Below, in pieces: positions 35,712 to 47,478 of a DNA stretch of 64,000 nt. The notes below the pieces were generated by a model that was given only the letters and a program-made list of their open reading frames with translations, was not told the DNA's origin and did not search any database. Both the position numbers and the translations under genes were made by a program. The stretch covers positions 36,974,001-37,038,000 of the forward strand of contig JAIVEN010000014.1 in NCBI GenBank assembly GCA_026686845.1, read 5' to 3'. The stretch comes from Adenanthera pavonina (taxonomy: Eukaryota; Streptophyta; Magnoliopsida; Fabales; Fabaceae). Position 1 is the first letter of the stretch, and each line of letters begins with the position of its first letter.

Positions 35712-38208
35712 TGTAATAACCTACTCCCAAATACCTCTAGATTTGACCAAAACCTTCAAAAACCAACCAAATGCAACTCAAACGTCTTACAAACACTTCT
35801 TAAAATTCCAGAGCAACGAAAATAAATCAAATAGCACCAGAAATTGGGCTGGGGCAGAGGCTGCTACAGTACCACCGCGATTCCAGACCCCCCCTATTTC
35901 ATACCTGCTAATGGACTCTCTGGCACTGCGGCCTGCTTTCTAGCGCTATGGCACCCCCTGCTGGTTTTCCACATCAGCCAAATTCTAACACTAGGGTGAA
36001 CTTCCAATGCACATAACTTTATGCTCCGACCTCCGATTGACTTGATTCCAACTCCTACAAGTCAATCTAGTCCAAATCTATCTATAGACACCACTTTCAC
36101 TTCAATCCAAATCCGTATGGAGATTATGGACACTTGATACCGTTTTGACCACTTTTTGACCAAAACTCATAACTCACAACTCTTATTTGCCACCAAAGGC
36201 AATTCAACCACTCAGGACCATTCAAATAGGTCCAAAGTCACTCAAATAACTTGTCCAAAGAGGTTTCACCTCAAAGGAACCGTTCCTATGATATTTGACC
36301 CCCTTGAACCCCATGTGACAAATTGGGCCACTTGCCCCAAAATACACCAACAAGGCCCAATTCCACCCATAGGCTCACAAACATTACCACACTGACACCT
36401 CAAAACCCCGAGTCACATATACACCACCATCCAGTATACACAGCACATACCACATAATTCCACATACATAACCATACATACAACATCCATTCATTAAAAA
36501 ATATTCTATCCTACTTGGCACAAGATACAGATCCAAATTACACATAAACTACATAGACCTAGTATTCCCACATCAGATGTTACTCTTTCATCTTCTCCGG
36601 GCTAGTGCCAGAACCGTCACCTGAAAGGTTAGTTCATGCGAGAGGGGTGTGAGACAATGTCTCAATAACCGGAGACAACCACACACACACACATATATAT
36701 ACATATATAACTCATACAACTCATGAATGCAATGTGAAATGAATAGAATGCATGTCTCCCTCGCACATAGCTAGAACGATAGGCTATAGTCATAACAGGA
36801 CATTTCATATAAGTAATTTCCTTTCAATAGTTGGTGAAGACTGATTCCGGGACATCACCAAGTTTACCTCCTATTAGTGCACCCGGCTAAAGGTAACACT
36901 AATGTTAGAACCGTGCTCTCTTTTCTCTTTCCTCACCACGAATTGGCAGCATTTTAGGGAAGGTGTAGTCCATTACGCACTTTTGCCCTCCTAGCCATAG
37001 GAGGAGATTTAGCTGCAGGGATCCCATCTTTATCCTCCCTAATATATATATATATATTCCATCCTTATATTCCATTCTTATCCTCCCTAACATATATATC
37101 ATCATATATCATATTGTCATCACATCATCACCACCCAATCCACCATATATCACATTCTCACTATGCCATGGGGTGATACTTATGTATCATCATATAATAA
37201 TCATCATGATCTCAATGTCATGCTATGCATCATGTCATATCATATCAATGTCATCATCATCATAATCATAATCATCACCTAGCTATGTGCATACCACGAT
37301 ATATAAAAAACAATACACACAAACACATTTATATACACAAATATACATACTATCATACATATAATACAAACAAACACCTAGTTACCTCAATTGTCGTTAT
37401 CACATGCACATAGGTTTCACAAGTCTTCTTGAACGCCAATCCCATGACTAGTCTTCTCTGAGTAGCAAACAACCTTAACAACACCATAACACCTCAATTA
37501 ACTACATTTAACAATAAACCAAACATCACAATTCAACTATTTTAGCCTAACCCAAAGTTCCAACACCCCTTTCATGCATCATCAAGCTCCTAGGAATTGT
37601 TCAAGCACCAAACAATCTCATACACTTTGGATTCCCAAGAGCCTTAACCAAAATCAACCTAAGGTTAAGCTCAAATCATACATACACCCTTCAAAACTCA
37701 CACCCAAGTATCAAGAACAGTAAAACACACTTCCTTAATCTCATTTCATCCATTTCAATTGGTGGATTTCATACCAAATAGGAAATCCCAACATATAATT
37801 GAAAAACTCCAAGTTCAATCGAAGAAAATAGAGAAAGAGGAGTAGGGATCACTTATTAATGTGAATCCAAGCTTCCAAGGTTTGAAAATTACTCCCAATA
37901 GCTGGAAAACTCGAACCCTAGCATAGCTCCTCTGTTCTTCTCCGTCACTCCCCTTCATTTCTTTATTTCTGTCCATTCGAAATGTTTTTGATTTAAACGA
38001 AATCCACGATTCTCGCCGTGGCCTTAGATAAGTCCGCAGTGACGCCACCGTGTTTCAACTGAACAACGCTATTGGACTTGCTCTCGCCATGGCAACCTTG
38101 CTTCTCGCCGTGGCATGGAGCTTAATTTTCCTCCACTTGAGCCTTCCTCTGTCATGTTTCCTTCGGTTCTACACACAATGCCAGAACAAAATCATGAGGG
38201 GTGTTACA
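35712..38208 (-). repeat. Ty3/gypsy LTR (2.5 kb)
   Basis: On the minus strand it starts TGTAACACCCCTCATG right after a polypurine tract (rc of 38209-38222, AAGGAGGGGAGAG) and ends ...GTAGGTTATTACA at 35712. These are TG...CA termini and the usual PPT-LTR junction. It holds a microsatellite at 36681-36709. Short ORFs inside are not supported. This is the 3' LTR of the internal region at 38257-40446. Confidence 0.8.
36681..36709. repeat. CA/TA microsatellite
   Basis: ACACACACACACATATATAT run inside the gypsy LTR. Confidence 0.9.
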
Positions 38209-38222
38209 CTCTCCCCTCCTTA
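38209..38222 (-). promoter_or_regulatory. gypsy polypurine tract
   Basis: The minus strand reads AAGGAGGGGAGAG immediately before the LTR start TGTAACACC; primer site for plus-strand synthesis. Confidence 0.75.
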
Positions 38223-38256
38223 TAAAAATTTTGTCGTCAAAATTTCAACTCTTACC

Positions 38257-40446
38257 TCAAGCAAAAATCTCTGGATACTTCATTTGCATAGATTCTTCAG
38301 TCTCCCACGTGACATCATTAGATGTCAAGCTGCTCCATAGGACCTTTATCAACTTAATGGTCTTATTTCTCAATTGCTTTTCCTTTACATCAAGAGTTTG
38401 TAATGGCATGACCTCAAAAGTCAGATCCTCCCACACTTGAACTGCCTCATCATCAATTATGTGAGACGAATCCAGATGATAGTTTTTGAGTTGATACATG
38501 TGAAAAACATCATGCAATCTAGCAAGATTAGGTGGTAGTGCCACTCGATACACTATTGGCCCAATTCGTTCCAAAATTTGGTATGGACCCATATACCGCG
38601 AAGTGAGCTTCTTGGCTCGAATCGATCTTCTAACACCAATAGTAGGAGTGACCTTCAAAAACACATGATCTCCCACATCAAACTCTAATGGTCTCCTCCT
38701 CCTGTTCATATAACTCTTCTACTGACTCTGAGCAGTAAGAAGCTTCTGATGAATACTCTCTATTTGTTGAGAGGTTTGATCCTCAATGTCCGGGCCCAAA
38801 AGACTCATTTCACTGAGTTTGACCCAACACAATGGCAATCTATATTTCCTGCCATACAACGCTTCATATAGAGCCATTTACAAACTCGAGTAGAAACTGT
38901 TATTATAGGCAAATTCAACCAACGACAGAAACTAATCCCAATTGCCTTTGTTCTCTAGAACACACACCCACAGCATGTCCTCCAGAGTTTGAATTGCCTT
39001 TCAGTCTGCCCATCTGATTGAGGGTGATAAGCAGTACTGAAACTCAATTTCATCCCCATGGCCTTTTGAAGAGATTTCCAAAAGTTGGATGTAAACCTAG
39101 GATTTCTGTCCAATATAATATTCATCGGGACTCCATGCAGCCTCACAATCTCACTCATATACAACTGAGCCAACTTTTCCATCGAAATAGTCTCTCGAAT
39201 TAGAGGGAAATGGGCCAACTTTGTCAACCTATCCACAATGACCCATATTCCATTATGTCCTGAAGAGATACTCGGTAATCCCATCACAAAATTCATGGAA
39301 ATGCTATCTCATTTCCACTTTGGGATCTCCATAGGTTGCAATATATCTGCAAGCAATTGATGCTCAATCTTTACCTTCTGACAGATTAGACATCTTGCTA
39401 TATACTCTGCGATGTCCTTTTTCATACCTGGTCACCAATAACCAAGCTTCAGATCTTGGTACATCTTGGTGGCAACTGGGTGAATAGTGTACCTACTCTT
39501 ATAAGCTTCCTCCAAAATAATTTCTCACAATCTGCAACATTTGACATACAAATCAGACCACAGTACCGAATGATATCATCCTCCAGACTATCAAAGTCAT
39601 AGGTCTCTGCCATTTCAATTTGTTCCCGAATGCCCAAAAGATAGTCATCCTCCAACTGAGCATAGCAAATATTTCTCAACAAATTGCTTGATACACTGAT
39701 GGAACTCATTACTAGTACTCCAGGATAGACATTAATGGATAACTTCATATCTCTCAGGCTCTCCAGCAACTATTGTTCTTTTATCAACATTGTGGCCATA
39801 TGGATCAACTTTCTACTCAATGAATCAACCGCAACGTTGGTTTTCCCAGGATGATATTTCAAAGTGAACTCATAGTCCACCAAAAACTCAACCCAACGCC
39901 TTTGCCTTATGTTTAATTCCTTCTGATCAAACAAATACTTCAAACTCTTGTGATCACTGAACACCTCAAACTAAGCACCATAGAGATAATGTCTCCACAA
40001 TTTCAAAGCAAACACTATAGCCGCTAGCTCAAGGTCGTGAGTAGGATAGTTCTCCTCATGACCCTTAATTGCCTTGAAGAATACGTCACAACTCTATCTT
40101 GCTGCATCAATACACACCCTAGACTCTTCTTAGAGGCATCTGTATAAATAGTAAATGACTCATATGGGTTAGGGATAATGAGCACTCAGGTGGACATTAG
40201 ACAAACCTTCAGCTCTTAGAATGCTCTCTCACACCTGTCATCCCAAATGAAAGATCGATCCTTATGGGTGAGTCTAGTTAATGGCATAACAAGCTGAAAA
40301 AATCTCTTAATGAACCTTCGGTAATATATAGCCATTCCCAGAAAACTCCAAATTTCAGTCACTGATTGCGATGTCTCCCAATTCAATACCATTTCTACTT
40401 TACTAGGGTCTACTGCCACTCCATCTGTAGAAATCACATGACCCAA
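38257..40446 (-). pseudogene. Ty3/gypsy chromovirus pol remnant (RT thumb, RNase H, integrase)
   Basis: Decayed polyprotein in N to C order from high to low coordinates. RT thumb and connection (40216-40446, FLGMAIYYRRFIKRF); RNase H C-terminus (39770-39964, DHKSLKYLFDQKELNIRQRR, YHPGKTNVAVDSLSRK); integrase zinc-binding region (about 39340-39560, CLICQK); integrase core (38955-39296, PRFTSNFWKSLQKAMG and YHPQSDGQTER); integrase C-terminus with chromodomain-like tail (38257-38709, GPYQILERIGPIVYRVALPP, ending TWETEESMQMKYPEIFA). The first integrase Asp (MDFV in relatives) reads MNFV. Frames change and stop between pieces; gag, protease and the RT palm are missing. Tekay/Del-like chromovirus is the best lineage guess. 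Confidence 0.85.
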
Positions 40447-40452
40447 AAATTT

Positions 40453-40547
40453 TTAGAAGTGTTTGTGAGACGTTTGGGTTGCGTTTGGTGTGATTTTGAA
40501 GGTTTTGATCAAGTCTGTAGGTATTTGGGAGTAGGTTGTTATAACAT
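40453..40547 (+). repeat. gypsy LTR terminal fragment, opposite orientation
   Basis: AGAAGTGTTTGTGAGACG ... GGGAGTAGGTTGTTATAACA matches the LTR end, but on the plus strand; the full LTR at 35712-38208 has the same sequence on the minus strand. It separates the RT remnant from a second integrase fragment. Confidence 0.7.
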
Positions 40548-40640
40548 TTCCTGCCATACAATGCTTCATATGAAGTCATTTGCAAACTCGAGTGGAAACT
40601 GTTGTTGTAGGCAAATTCAATCGGTCCAAGGATTAACAGA
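40548..40640 (-). pseudogene. second gypsy integrase fragment
   Basis: The minus strand encodes EFAYNNSFHSSLQMTSYEAL, the integrase motif that also occurs in decayed form at about 38850-38925. It is a small out-of-place piece joined to an oppositely oriented LTR end, marking a rearranged or chimeric insertion. Confidence 0.65.
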
Positions 40641-40718
40641 AACAATATCAGCACCATAAATGAAGTCAGAAGAAGACTCTCCCATGTTTGCAGAGAAAAC
40701 TTCACCGAAGATAATGAG

Positions 40719-40826
40719 AGACAAAGAGAGTGGTAGGTTTTGTACCCACCCAACTAGGCACACCCCTTAACAAGAGACATAGAGGGTGGTAGGTTTTGTA
40801 CCCACCAAACTGGGCACAACCCTTAA
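40719..40826. repeat. 55-bp tandem duplication
   Basis: GTGGTAGGTTTTGTACCCACC occurs in each of two adjacent copies (40719-40773 and 40774-40826) with a following GGCACA and CCCTTAAC. No function seen. Confidence 0.75.
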
Positions 40827-42954
40827 CGACAACCACTGCCAATCAATCCATAGCCAAATACATCAAAATAATTAATATACTATTCACACTTTTATATTCT
40901 TCTTTCATAAATAATAATTATTATACTATTCACTTTCTCATACTCATCTTTTATTTACTATTTTTTATCTTTTTAGCTGCATTTTTTACTCTACAAATGT
41001 ACAATTCTATAATAAAATAGAACAAATTTTTTTTATTAGTAACTTGACTATATATATATATATGTTAAAAGTAAACCAGAAAAATTAGTTGATCAAAATT
41101 AAAATATATGTACATAATAACTAATGTGCACGTATAATTATAATTAACATATGATTTTTTAATATTAACTTAATTATGTTTATTTTGATAGTATTACATT
41201 TCTTTAATTATTGTATTGCCATTTTTAATTTTTTTTGGGTCCTTTTTAACCTATAATGTCTAATTAACATTATGATTGTTAAGGTAAATCTCAACTTGTG
41301 GTCTAAGGAAAGTTGCTCATTCTCATCATCCGAAATACGTCTCTGCCATGTTCAACTCATGAGGTTTTATACGTTTTTGGTTGCTGATGTCTCTATCATA
41401 AGCATCTTATTGCATGTTTGGCTAATTAATTATATAATGATAGTGGAGGTAGGTGATGAATTTGAGATTGAATTTGTGATGATTTTCTTATGGTTTTGGT
41501 TCTTGATTTTTATGTTGTTTTTTGCTGATGAACTTACTGAGTGCATGTTTCAAATGACTTTTAGAAATGCCTAAGGATCTCTCTTTCTTTGCGAGCTTAT
41601 GATCACCACAAGATTTAGTATTGGATTTTGCAATAATTACTTTTGGTCACTAATATAACTATTGAATTTTAATTTAAGGAAACACGTGTAAATGCAAATA
41701 TCTATGCAATGCAGTGGTTGGGACAGAGATCTACTAAGCAATAGGAAGATCTTCAGGGCAACAATTAAAAAAAACAATACGAAGATCTTGGCATGTGGTT
41801 AGGTTAGAAGCAAAACTGCAAGTCGCTTAATGATAGGGGTTGGTGTTTGATGCTAAAAATATTTGGTTTCTTTTTTTTTATTTGTTTGGGCTAAAAAATT
41901 ACTTGGTTTCTAATTCTGTTTTTTTTTTCTTTGGCTAAAAAAAATACTTGGTTTCTAATTTCATTTTTTATGGGAAGATTTCGTACAAAGGAATGTGGCT
42001 TACTATGGAGGTGGTCTGTGCAAAGTGGGATTGAAGAATGTGAGTTATGCGAGAATGAGATAAAGAGTTATGTGAAATTGAAAAGTTTTCTTTGTAAATT
42101 TCATACAAGTTGGATGTATCTTTTAATTACTTATGAAAGATGCTAAATATTTAAAAGCACTAAATGTAATTTATAATTTAAAGGTATCAAGCATAGAAGA
42201 TAAGATATTTTGAATTTTTTCTGGAGCATCATAAAATGTTTTGATTCAAATTGTAGCATTAGAATATCTATATTGCTTATAAAGGCAGTTATAAACTTTG
42301 ATGGTTGAATTTTCAAATTAAATTAGATTATTAACTAATTTGATGGAAAATTTTCAAAATTTGACTTTTGAATTTTTTTTTGCAATGAAACTAATATGAT
42401 TGATAACTAGGAATATATTAAAAATGTAGGAACATATTAAATTAGAATTAATCTCTTCGAAGTGGAGAAATCACCAAATTGAACTTTATCTCTTCTAATA
42501 AGATATATAGTTTTCATACATATGGCCAATTAGCTATGATTTTAAATTTCAAATCTCCATGTTATCAATAATTAATTATTAATTATAAAAGAATGAAGTC
42601 AAATATTTGATGCAATGATTGTGAATTTCAACTTTTAATAGGAGTAGTATATAAAAATCACACATTCCTCATTTAATAGGAAAATAAGTAAAGTTTTTAA
42701 TAACTTATTCATATCTATTATACATGATATAATAAATATATAAAATTAAGTTATATCATGTATTAATTATTATATCAGGTAATCCTAATTCAATAAAAAG
42801 AGTTAATTAGATTTTATTTAAAATGATAAGGTAATTCTAATTCACATATTAAAGTTAGCTAGGATTTTTTAATTCAAACTTTTAATATATTGTATAAAAA
42901 ATTTTTCAATAACTTATTGTATTGCAGTATGGATTATATATATATATATGTATC
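40827..42954. other. no gene recognised
   Basis: AT-rich sequence. The ORFs at 41272-41574 (100 codons, hydrophobic in the middle) and 41931-42146 lack any recognisable domain. The minus strand at about 40630-40700 reads MGESSSDFIYGADIVSV, which looks gene-like but which I cannot place. Confidence 0.35.
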
Positions 42955-44230
42955 TGTTAGGTTGGCTAGTCACCCAAGAGGGAGTAAATTGGGTGATGCA
43001 GGATTTTTATACTTTTTGGATCACAATCTAAATTCAACAGATATGCAGCAAACAAGGATGAATAGAGAGAGTAAAGTGCAGCAATTGAATATAAAAGATT
43101 AAGAGCAAGACATAGGAATTTATACTGGTTCAACTCAAACCACTTGACCTACATCCAGTTCACAAGTCACCACTTGAGATTTTCTACTATATCCCACAGG
43201 TTTGATCTAGGCACCTGTGAAACTTCAATACATCCCACATGTTTTAGTAGATACTTATGAAGCTAATCTCCCTACACCCTTAGAAGATATATAATATCCC
43301 TTTGTGTTTTCCTACACTAAGATTCTACCCAGAAAATAGTAGAGAATAATGATTATAGAATTGAAACTTTCTTTTAGAGCAAATGATATATTGAAAGCTC
43401 ACTCTATTGAGGTGGATTTTTCAAAGAATGTTGATATAGAAAGATTTTATGTATGTGAACAGCATTTGCACATAAACTCTCCTAAGATTATTGCCCATAA
43501 GTTCAAATGAGGTTCTATTTATAAATTTGTAGTGTAACTAGATATTAGACACTAGCTTTATCCATTAGAGATGTTAACCAAAGGTTATTCTGCAAAACTA
43601 GTCATTCACCAATTGCATTTAATATATCTAACATACTGAAATTGAAATTTTGGGTGTCAACAAACGAATTTCACAGATACCATAAACTAAGGACTTCTAC
43701 GTTGAACTCCCAAAATATGTCTGTTCAAGAGTGAAATTTGAATTTTGAATTTGTTAAATATATCTCATGTTAGAACATACGAATTTTCATATTCAAAGTG
43801 TATCTACTAAGTTTGAACAGTTGTCTCATGTTTTCATGGTGCACTCGAAATTTGAATTTCAAAATCTAAAATTCATCTGTCAGAGCTTCCTTAACATGGT
43901 ACAAAAGTTCTTCTCTGTGAAATTTGAATTTTGTGTTTCAAAATTCGTCCATCAGAGAGATACTCTAACAAGACTCACAAGTTCTCATTTCAAAATTTGA
44001 ATTTTGAAATTCAAAATTCATCTATAAGAGGGAGTAACTCTGAACTCTTTATGCACTTTAATAATATTCAAATTTTGACAAGACTTCAGATGAATTTTCT
44101 ATATTTTACTAACTATGCTTAACCCAAAATTTGAATTTCAGAACTTGAAATTCGTCTATCAAAGAAGATAACTCTAGAACTTTGAATTTCAGTAAGTAAA
44201 GTTCAAATTTTGCACAAAATACATAAGAAT
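42955..44230 (-). repeat. inverted Sirevirus LTR fragment, diverged
   Basis: Starts TGTTAGGTTGGCTAGTCACC, the reverse complement of a Sirevirus LTR 3' end, with CACTTGACCTACATCCAG and AAATTTGAATTT / TTCATCTGTC-type words following in the order seen at 28937-30356. It is more diverged than that copy and lacks the LTR 5' third. No target duplication seen. Confidence 0.7.
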
Positions 44231-45578
44231 CAACAGAAAAATTTTTGTTTATTAGTTAGCATTTTCCAAATCTAACATATTCTAACATCATTTTTACTTA
44301 ATCTAACACATTTATAACATATGATAACAAAATTAAGTAATTTTCAAAAATTAAAACCATCTCAAAACCTATGTGAAAACAAAATATACCTAGTATCAAG
44401 ATCTTTAATGCTTGAACTCTACTTTCACGTGGTCATTTCCTTCTTGGCATGCTCCCTTCTGATCTTCAATTCTTGGAGTATCCTTTCTTTTCTTCTTTCT
44501 TGAGTGAGACATGATGTTAATTTCCATTTTCTTATTCTAATACTCATTCTTCCTACTTAGACCATTGTTAAACCTTAACCATATGAACCATTTACTATTC
44601 ATCTTTAGTAGTTTGGATTTCAATTAAATGCATTTAGAAGCAAATTTGGGCCAAATTCCAAAAATTACCAAAAGTCACTATTTATTTGGTAATTATAATA
44701 ATTTGGCTGAACTTTGAAAATTCATAACTAATTCTAGCAAAATCGTTTAAGTGTAGTTCAAATTACTAAATTCATATTTTAAAATACTCTATAAGGAAAA
44801 AATATTAATTTGGAATTGCATTGGGCAAATTACTATAGTAAATTTCGTGAATTTACTTGCAATTTTTACCCTAATTTTTTCAAATTCCATTCCATAAAAT
44901 TCCATAATGTCATTCTTTCAATTGTAGTCATATAACACATGTAAAATTGATCTCAAAACAGACTTTTATTCATTGTCTATGAGTCACACGTAATTTACAT
45001 AATTGTAACATAAAATGTCACTAAACTTTGATATTATATAAGCATCCAAAATATCCTTCTTATTTCTAAACATTTCTTCATGAATCCTCCTTTATCTCCT
45101 TACCTTTCACATGATTTGAACCTAATCATGGTTAAATATTTGGTGGAATCAGATTTAAGAAAATCCCAATAACATCATAATCACATTTTTAGCATAATAT
45201 TTGAAAATAATTGCAAGAAACATGATTTCATTTTGGTATGGTAATATTTAAGATAAAAAGGCATCTTTTAGTATGTTCTTCCCATATTCATACTTGTTCA
45301 TGCAAATTTCTAGCATGTTCATCATTCTTTCACCATTTGATCCAACATCATTATCATATTTATAATATAAACATGTTTTCTACCTACCAATCATAGAAAT
45401 ACAAAATCTAAACAACCATTTAAAACTAAAATGCGAGAAAAGGGAAAAGATGTTACCTTAAATTTGCAAACATTTCTCTCTTCTTCTCCTCTTTCTCTCT
45501 ATAACTCATTCTCTCACTAATATATGAGGAAATTTTCGAATTTGGTGTGAAGAATGGAGGGGAGGAAGAGCTTATTTA
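44231..45578. other. repeat-derived noncoding host of the Sirevirus
   Basis: No supported gene. Parts (near 44700-44830 and 45120-45150) resemble, in reverse complement, the sequence at 10690-11540. The stretch ends in AAGAGCTTATTTA, directly before the Sirevirus. Rejoined with 58177 onward it reads CTTATTTATAGGC, a TATA-like motif. Confidence 0.35.
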
Positions 45579-47423
45579 TGTTGAATCAAGAGTTTTGATG
45601 TTCCAAACCAGCATGCAAGAGCTTGGATTGAAGATATCAAAGGAGCTCAAAGTGTTTCAAGTGAAGGATTTCTAAGTAATTGCTGCTAGATCTACTGTAG
45701 GATCTTTAGCTTTAGTTATGAATGGGTAAAATCTTTTGATTTGAGGAAAAGATGTTTTTAAACCTTGATTTTATGTTAAATCTTGACTTATTTGAAAAAT
45801 ACCCACAAACAGACAAAATTTGAAAGTTTAAACTGAACTGGCATGTTGGAAATTCGAACTTTGCCTTAGGAAATTCGAATTTCGGGCTAAAACCGAACAA
45901 GTCTGAAGAGATGTTTCTCTGTCAGACGAATTTTCTTCTCCAAAATTCAAATTTTCATCTAAGTCTGAAAGAAGCCTTTTAGTAACAGACGAAATTCAGA
46001 TCTTCAAAATTCGAATTTAAGATAAAATGCAGTTTGAGAAAACCAAAGAAATTCGTCTGAAATAATCTGAAATCAAGATGAAATTGAGTTTCAAAAAATA
46101 CTATCTGACAGACGAACTTTGGCTTTCCAACATTTGAATTTTCATATAAGTCTGAAAGAAGCTTCTTTGAAACAGATGAACTTTGATCTTCAAAATTCGA
46201 ATTTCAGACAAAACACAACTTATGAAAATAGAAGAAATTCGTCTGAAACAATGTTAAAGTTTATCTGAGATCAAGAATAATTTAAGTTTCAAAACTGCTT
46301 TCTGTCAGATGAACTTTGAACATTAAAATTCGAATTTCAGTAGCTAACGTTGTGAGTCTGTTGGAATAAAATGTTGATATACGAATGACAGAGTTTTGTA
46401 ACTTCGAATGTTAAAGTTAGTCTGAAAAGAATCTCTCTGATAGACGAACTTCACTCCTTCAAAATTCAAATTTCGAAGAAAGTGAACTACTGTGCCTCCT
46501 TGAACGTTCTACAGACATACGAATTTTAGGGTTCCAAAATTCAAATTTCGAAGGCACCGTAGAAAATTGAAAACACTATTCACACTTAACCGAAAAACTT
46601 TCTTCTTGAAAATTCGTATGTCACATTGTGAAAATATTTTGTAAGCTTCAAAATTCGAATTTCACTACATAAACAGACGAACTTCGTGCTGTAACGTTGG
46701 AAGCTTTAACCTTTGGTTCCTTCGAAATTCGTCTATTGACCAACCAAAATTCAAATTTCAGTATGTCAAAAACATTAAATGCGGTTGGTAAACGGATAGT
46801 TTTTCAGAGTAACCGTTGGATAACTTCCCCAACGGATAGATTTAGTCTCTAACGGATAGTTAAGGCCAAAATCTATAAATACAACATCATTTGAAGTTGT
46901 GGGTAACGAATCAAACTTGAATATACCGAATTTCTGCCAAATCTTCTTCTCAAAAGCTTTTAACCTCTCAACTTCAATATCTGTACTTTAACCTTCATAT
47001 CTACTCTATTCAAGAGAGTTATATCTTTGTAAACAATCTACTCTTCATCTGGAAGATAGATTTACTTGTGAGGGGAAATCACAAGGGGATTGGGAAGTAC
47101 ATTGTAGAAGTACTTAGAGAGATTGAGAAAGCTCCAGAAACAGAGTATACTTGTTGTACTGTGGCATTAGCAAGAAGTCCGTTGAATTCTTGCTGTATAG
47201 TGAAAAATCTCAAGAGTTGTCTTAGGGGTTGGACGTAGGTCAAGTGAATAGACCGAACCAGGATAAATTACTGAATCTTCCTCTCCTTATCTTTACTTTT
47301 CAGCTTGCTCTGTTTTATACTTTGCTTCCATTACACTGTGCTATCTTCACCCATTTCACTTTGTGCAAAAAAATTTCAATCTTCCCAATTCACCCCCCTC
47401 TCATGAAGTCAGCCTTGCTAACA
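45579..47423 (+). repeat. Sirevirus 5' LTR (1,845 bp)
   Basis: Begins TGTTGAATCAAGAG and ends CTTGCTAACA. Between about 45845 and 46770 it contains a dense array of AAATTCGAATTT-type palindromes and CAGACGAA / TTCGTCTG half-sites spaced tens of bases apart. The TATA box is at 46873. The GGACGTAGGTCAAGTG...GACCGAACCAGGATAAAT block near 47232-47268 is shared with all Sirevirus LTRs in the window. Confidence 0.95.
46873..46881 (+). promoter_or_regulatory. 5' LTR TATA box
   Basis: CTATAAATA in CAAAATCTATAAATACAAC, just downstream of the palindrome array; transcription would start about 30 bp later, within the LTR. Confidence 0.65.
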
Positions 47424-47425
47424 AG

Positions 47426-47437
47426 TGGTATCAGAGC
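47426..47437 (+). promoter_or_regulatory. primer binding site, initiator tRNA-Met
   Basis: TGGTATCAGAGC, complementary to the 3' end of plant initiator tRNA-Met, two bases after the LTR end. It primes minus-strand synthesis and is the standard copia PBS. Confidence 0.95.
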
Positions 47438-47478
47438 CCGGATTCCCATTCAAAGGATCTCACAGTTCGGGAATTAAG

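Noticed and set aside
41272..41574. 100-codon ORF with hydrophobic stretch
   Set aside because: Hydrophobicity follows from T-rich codons; no recognisable family and no promoter context.
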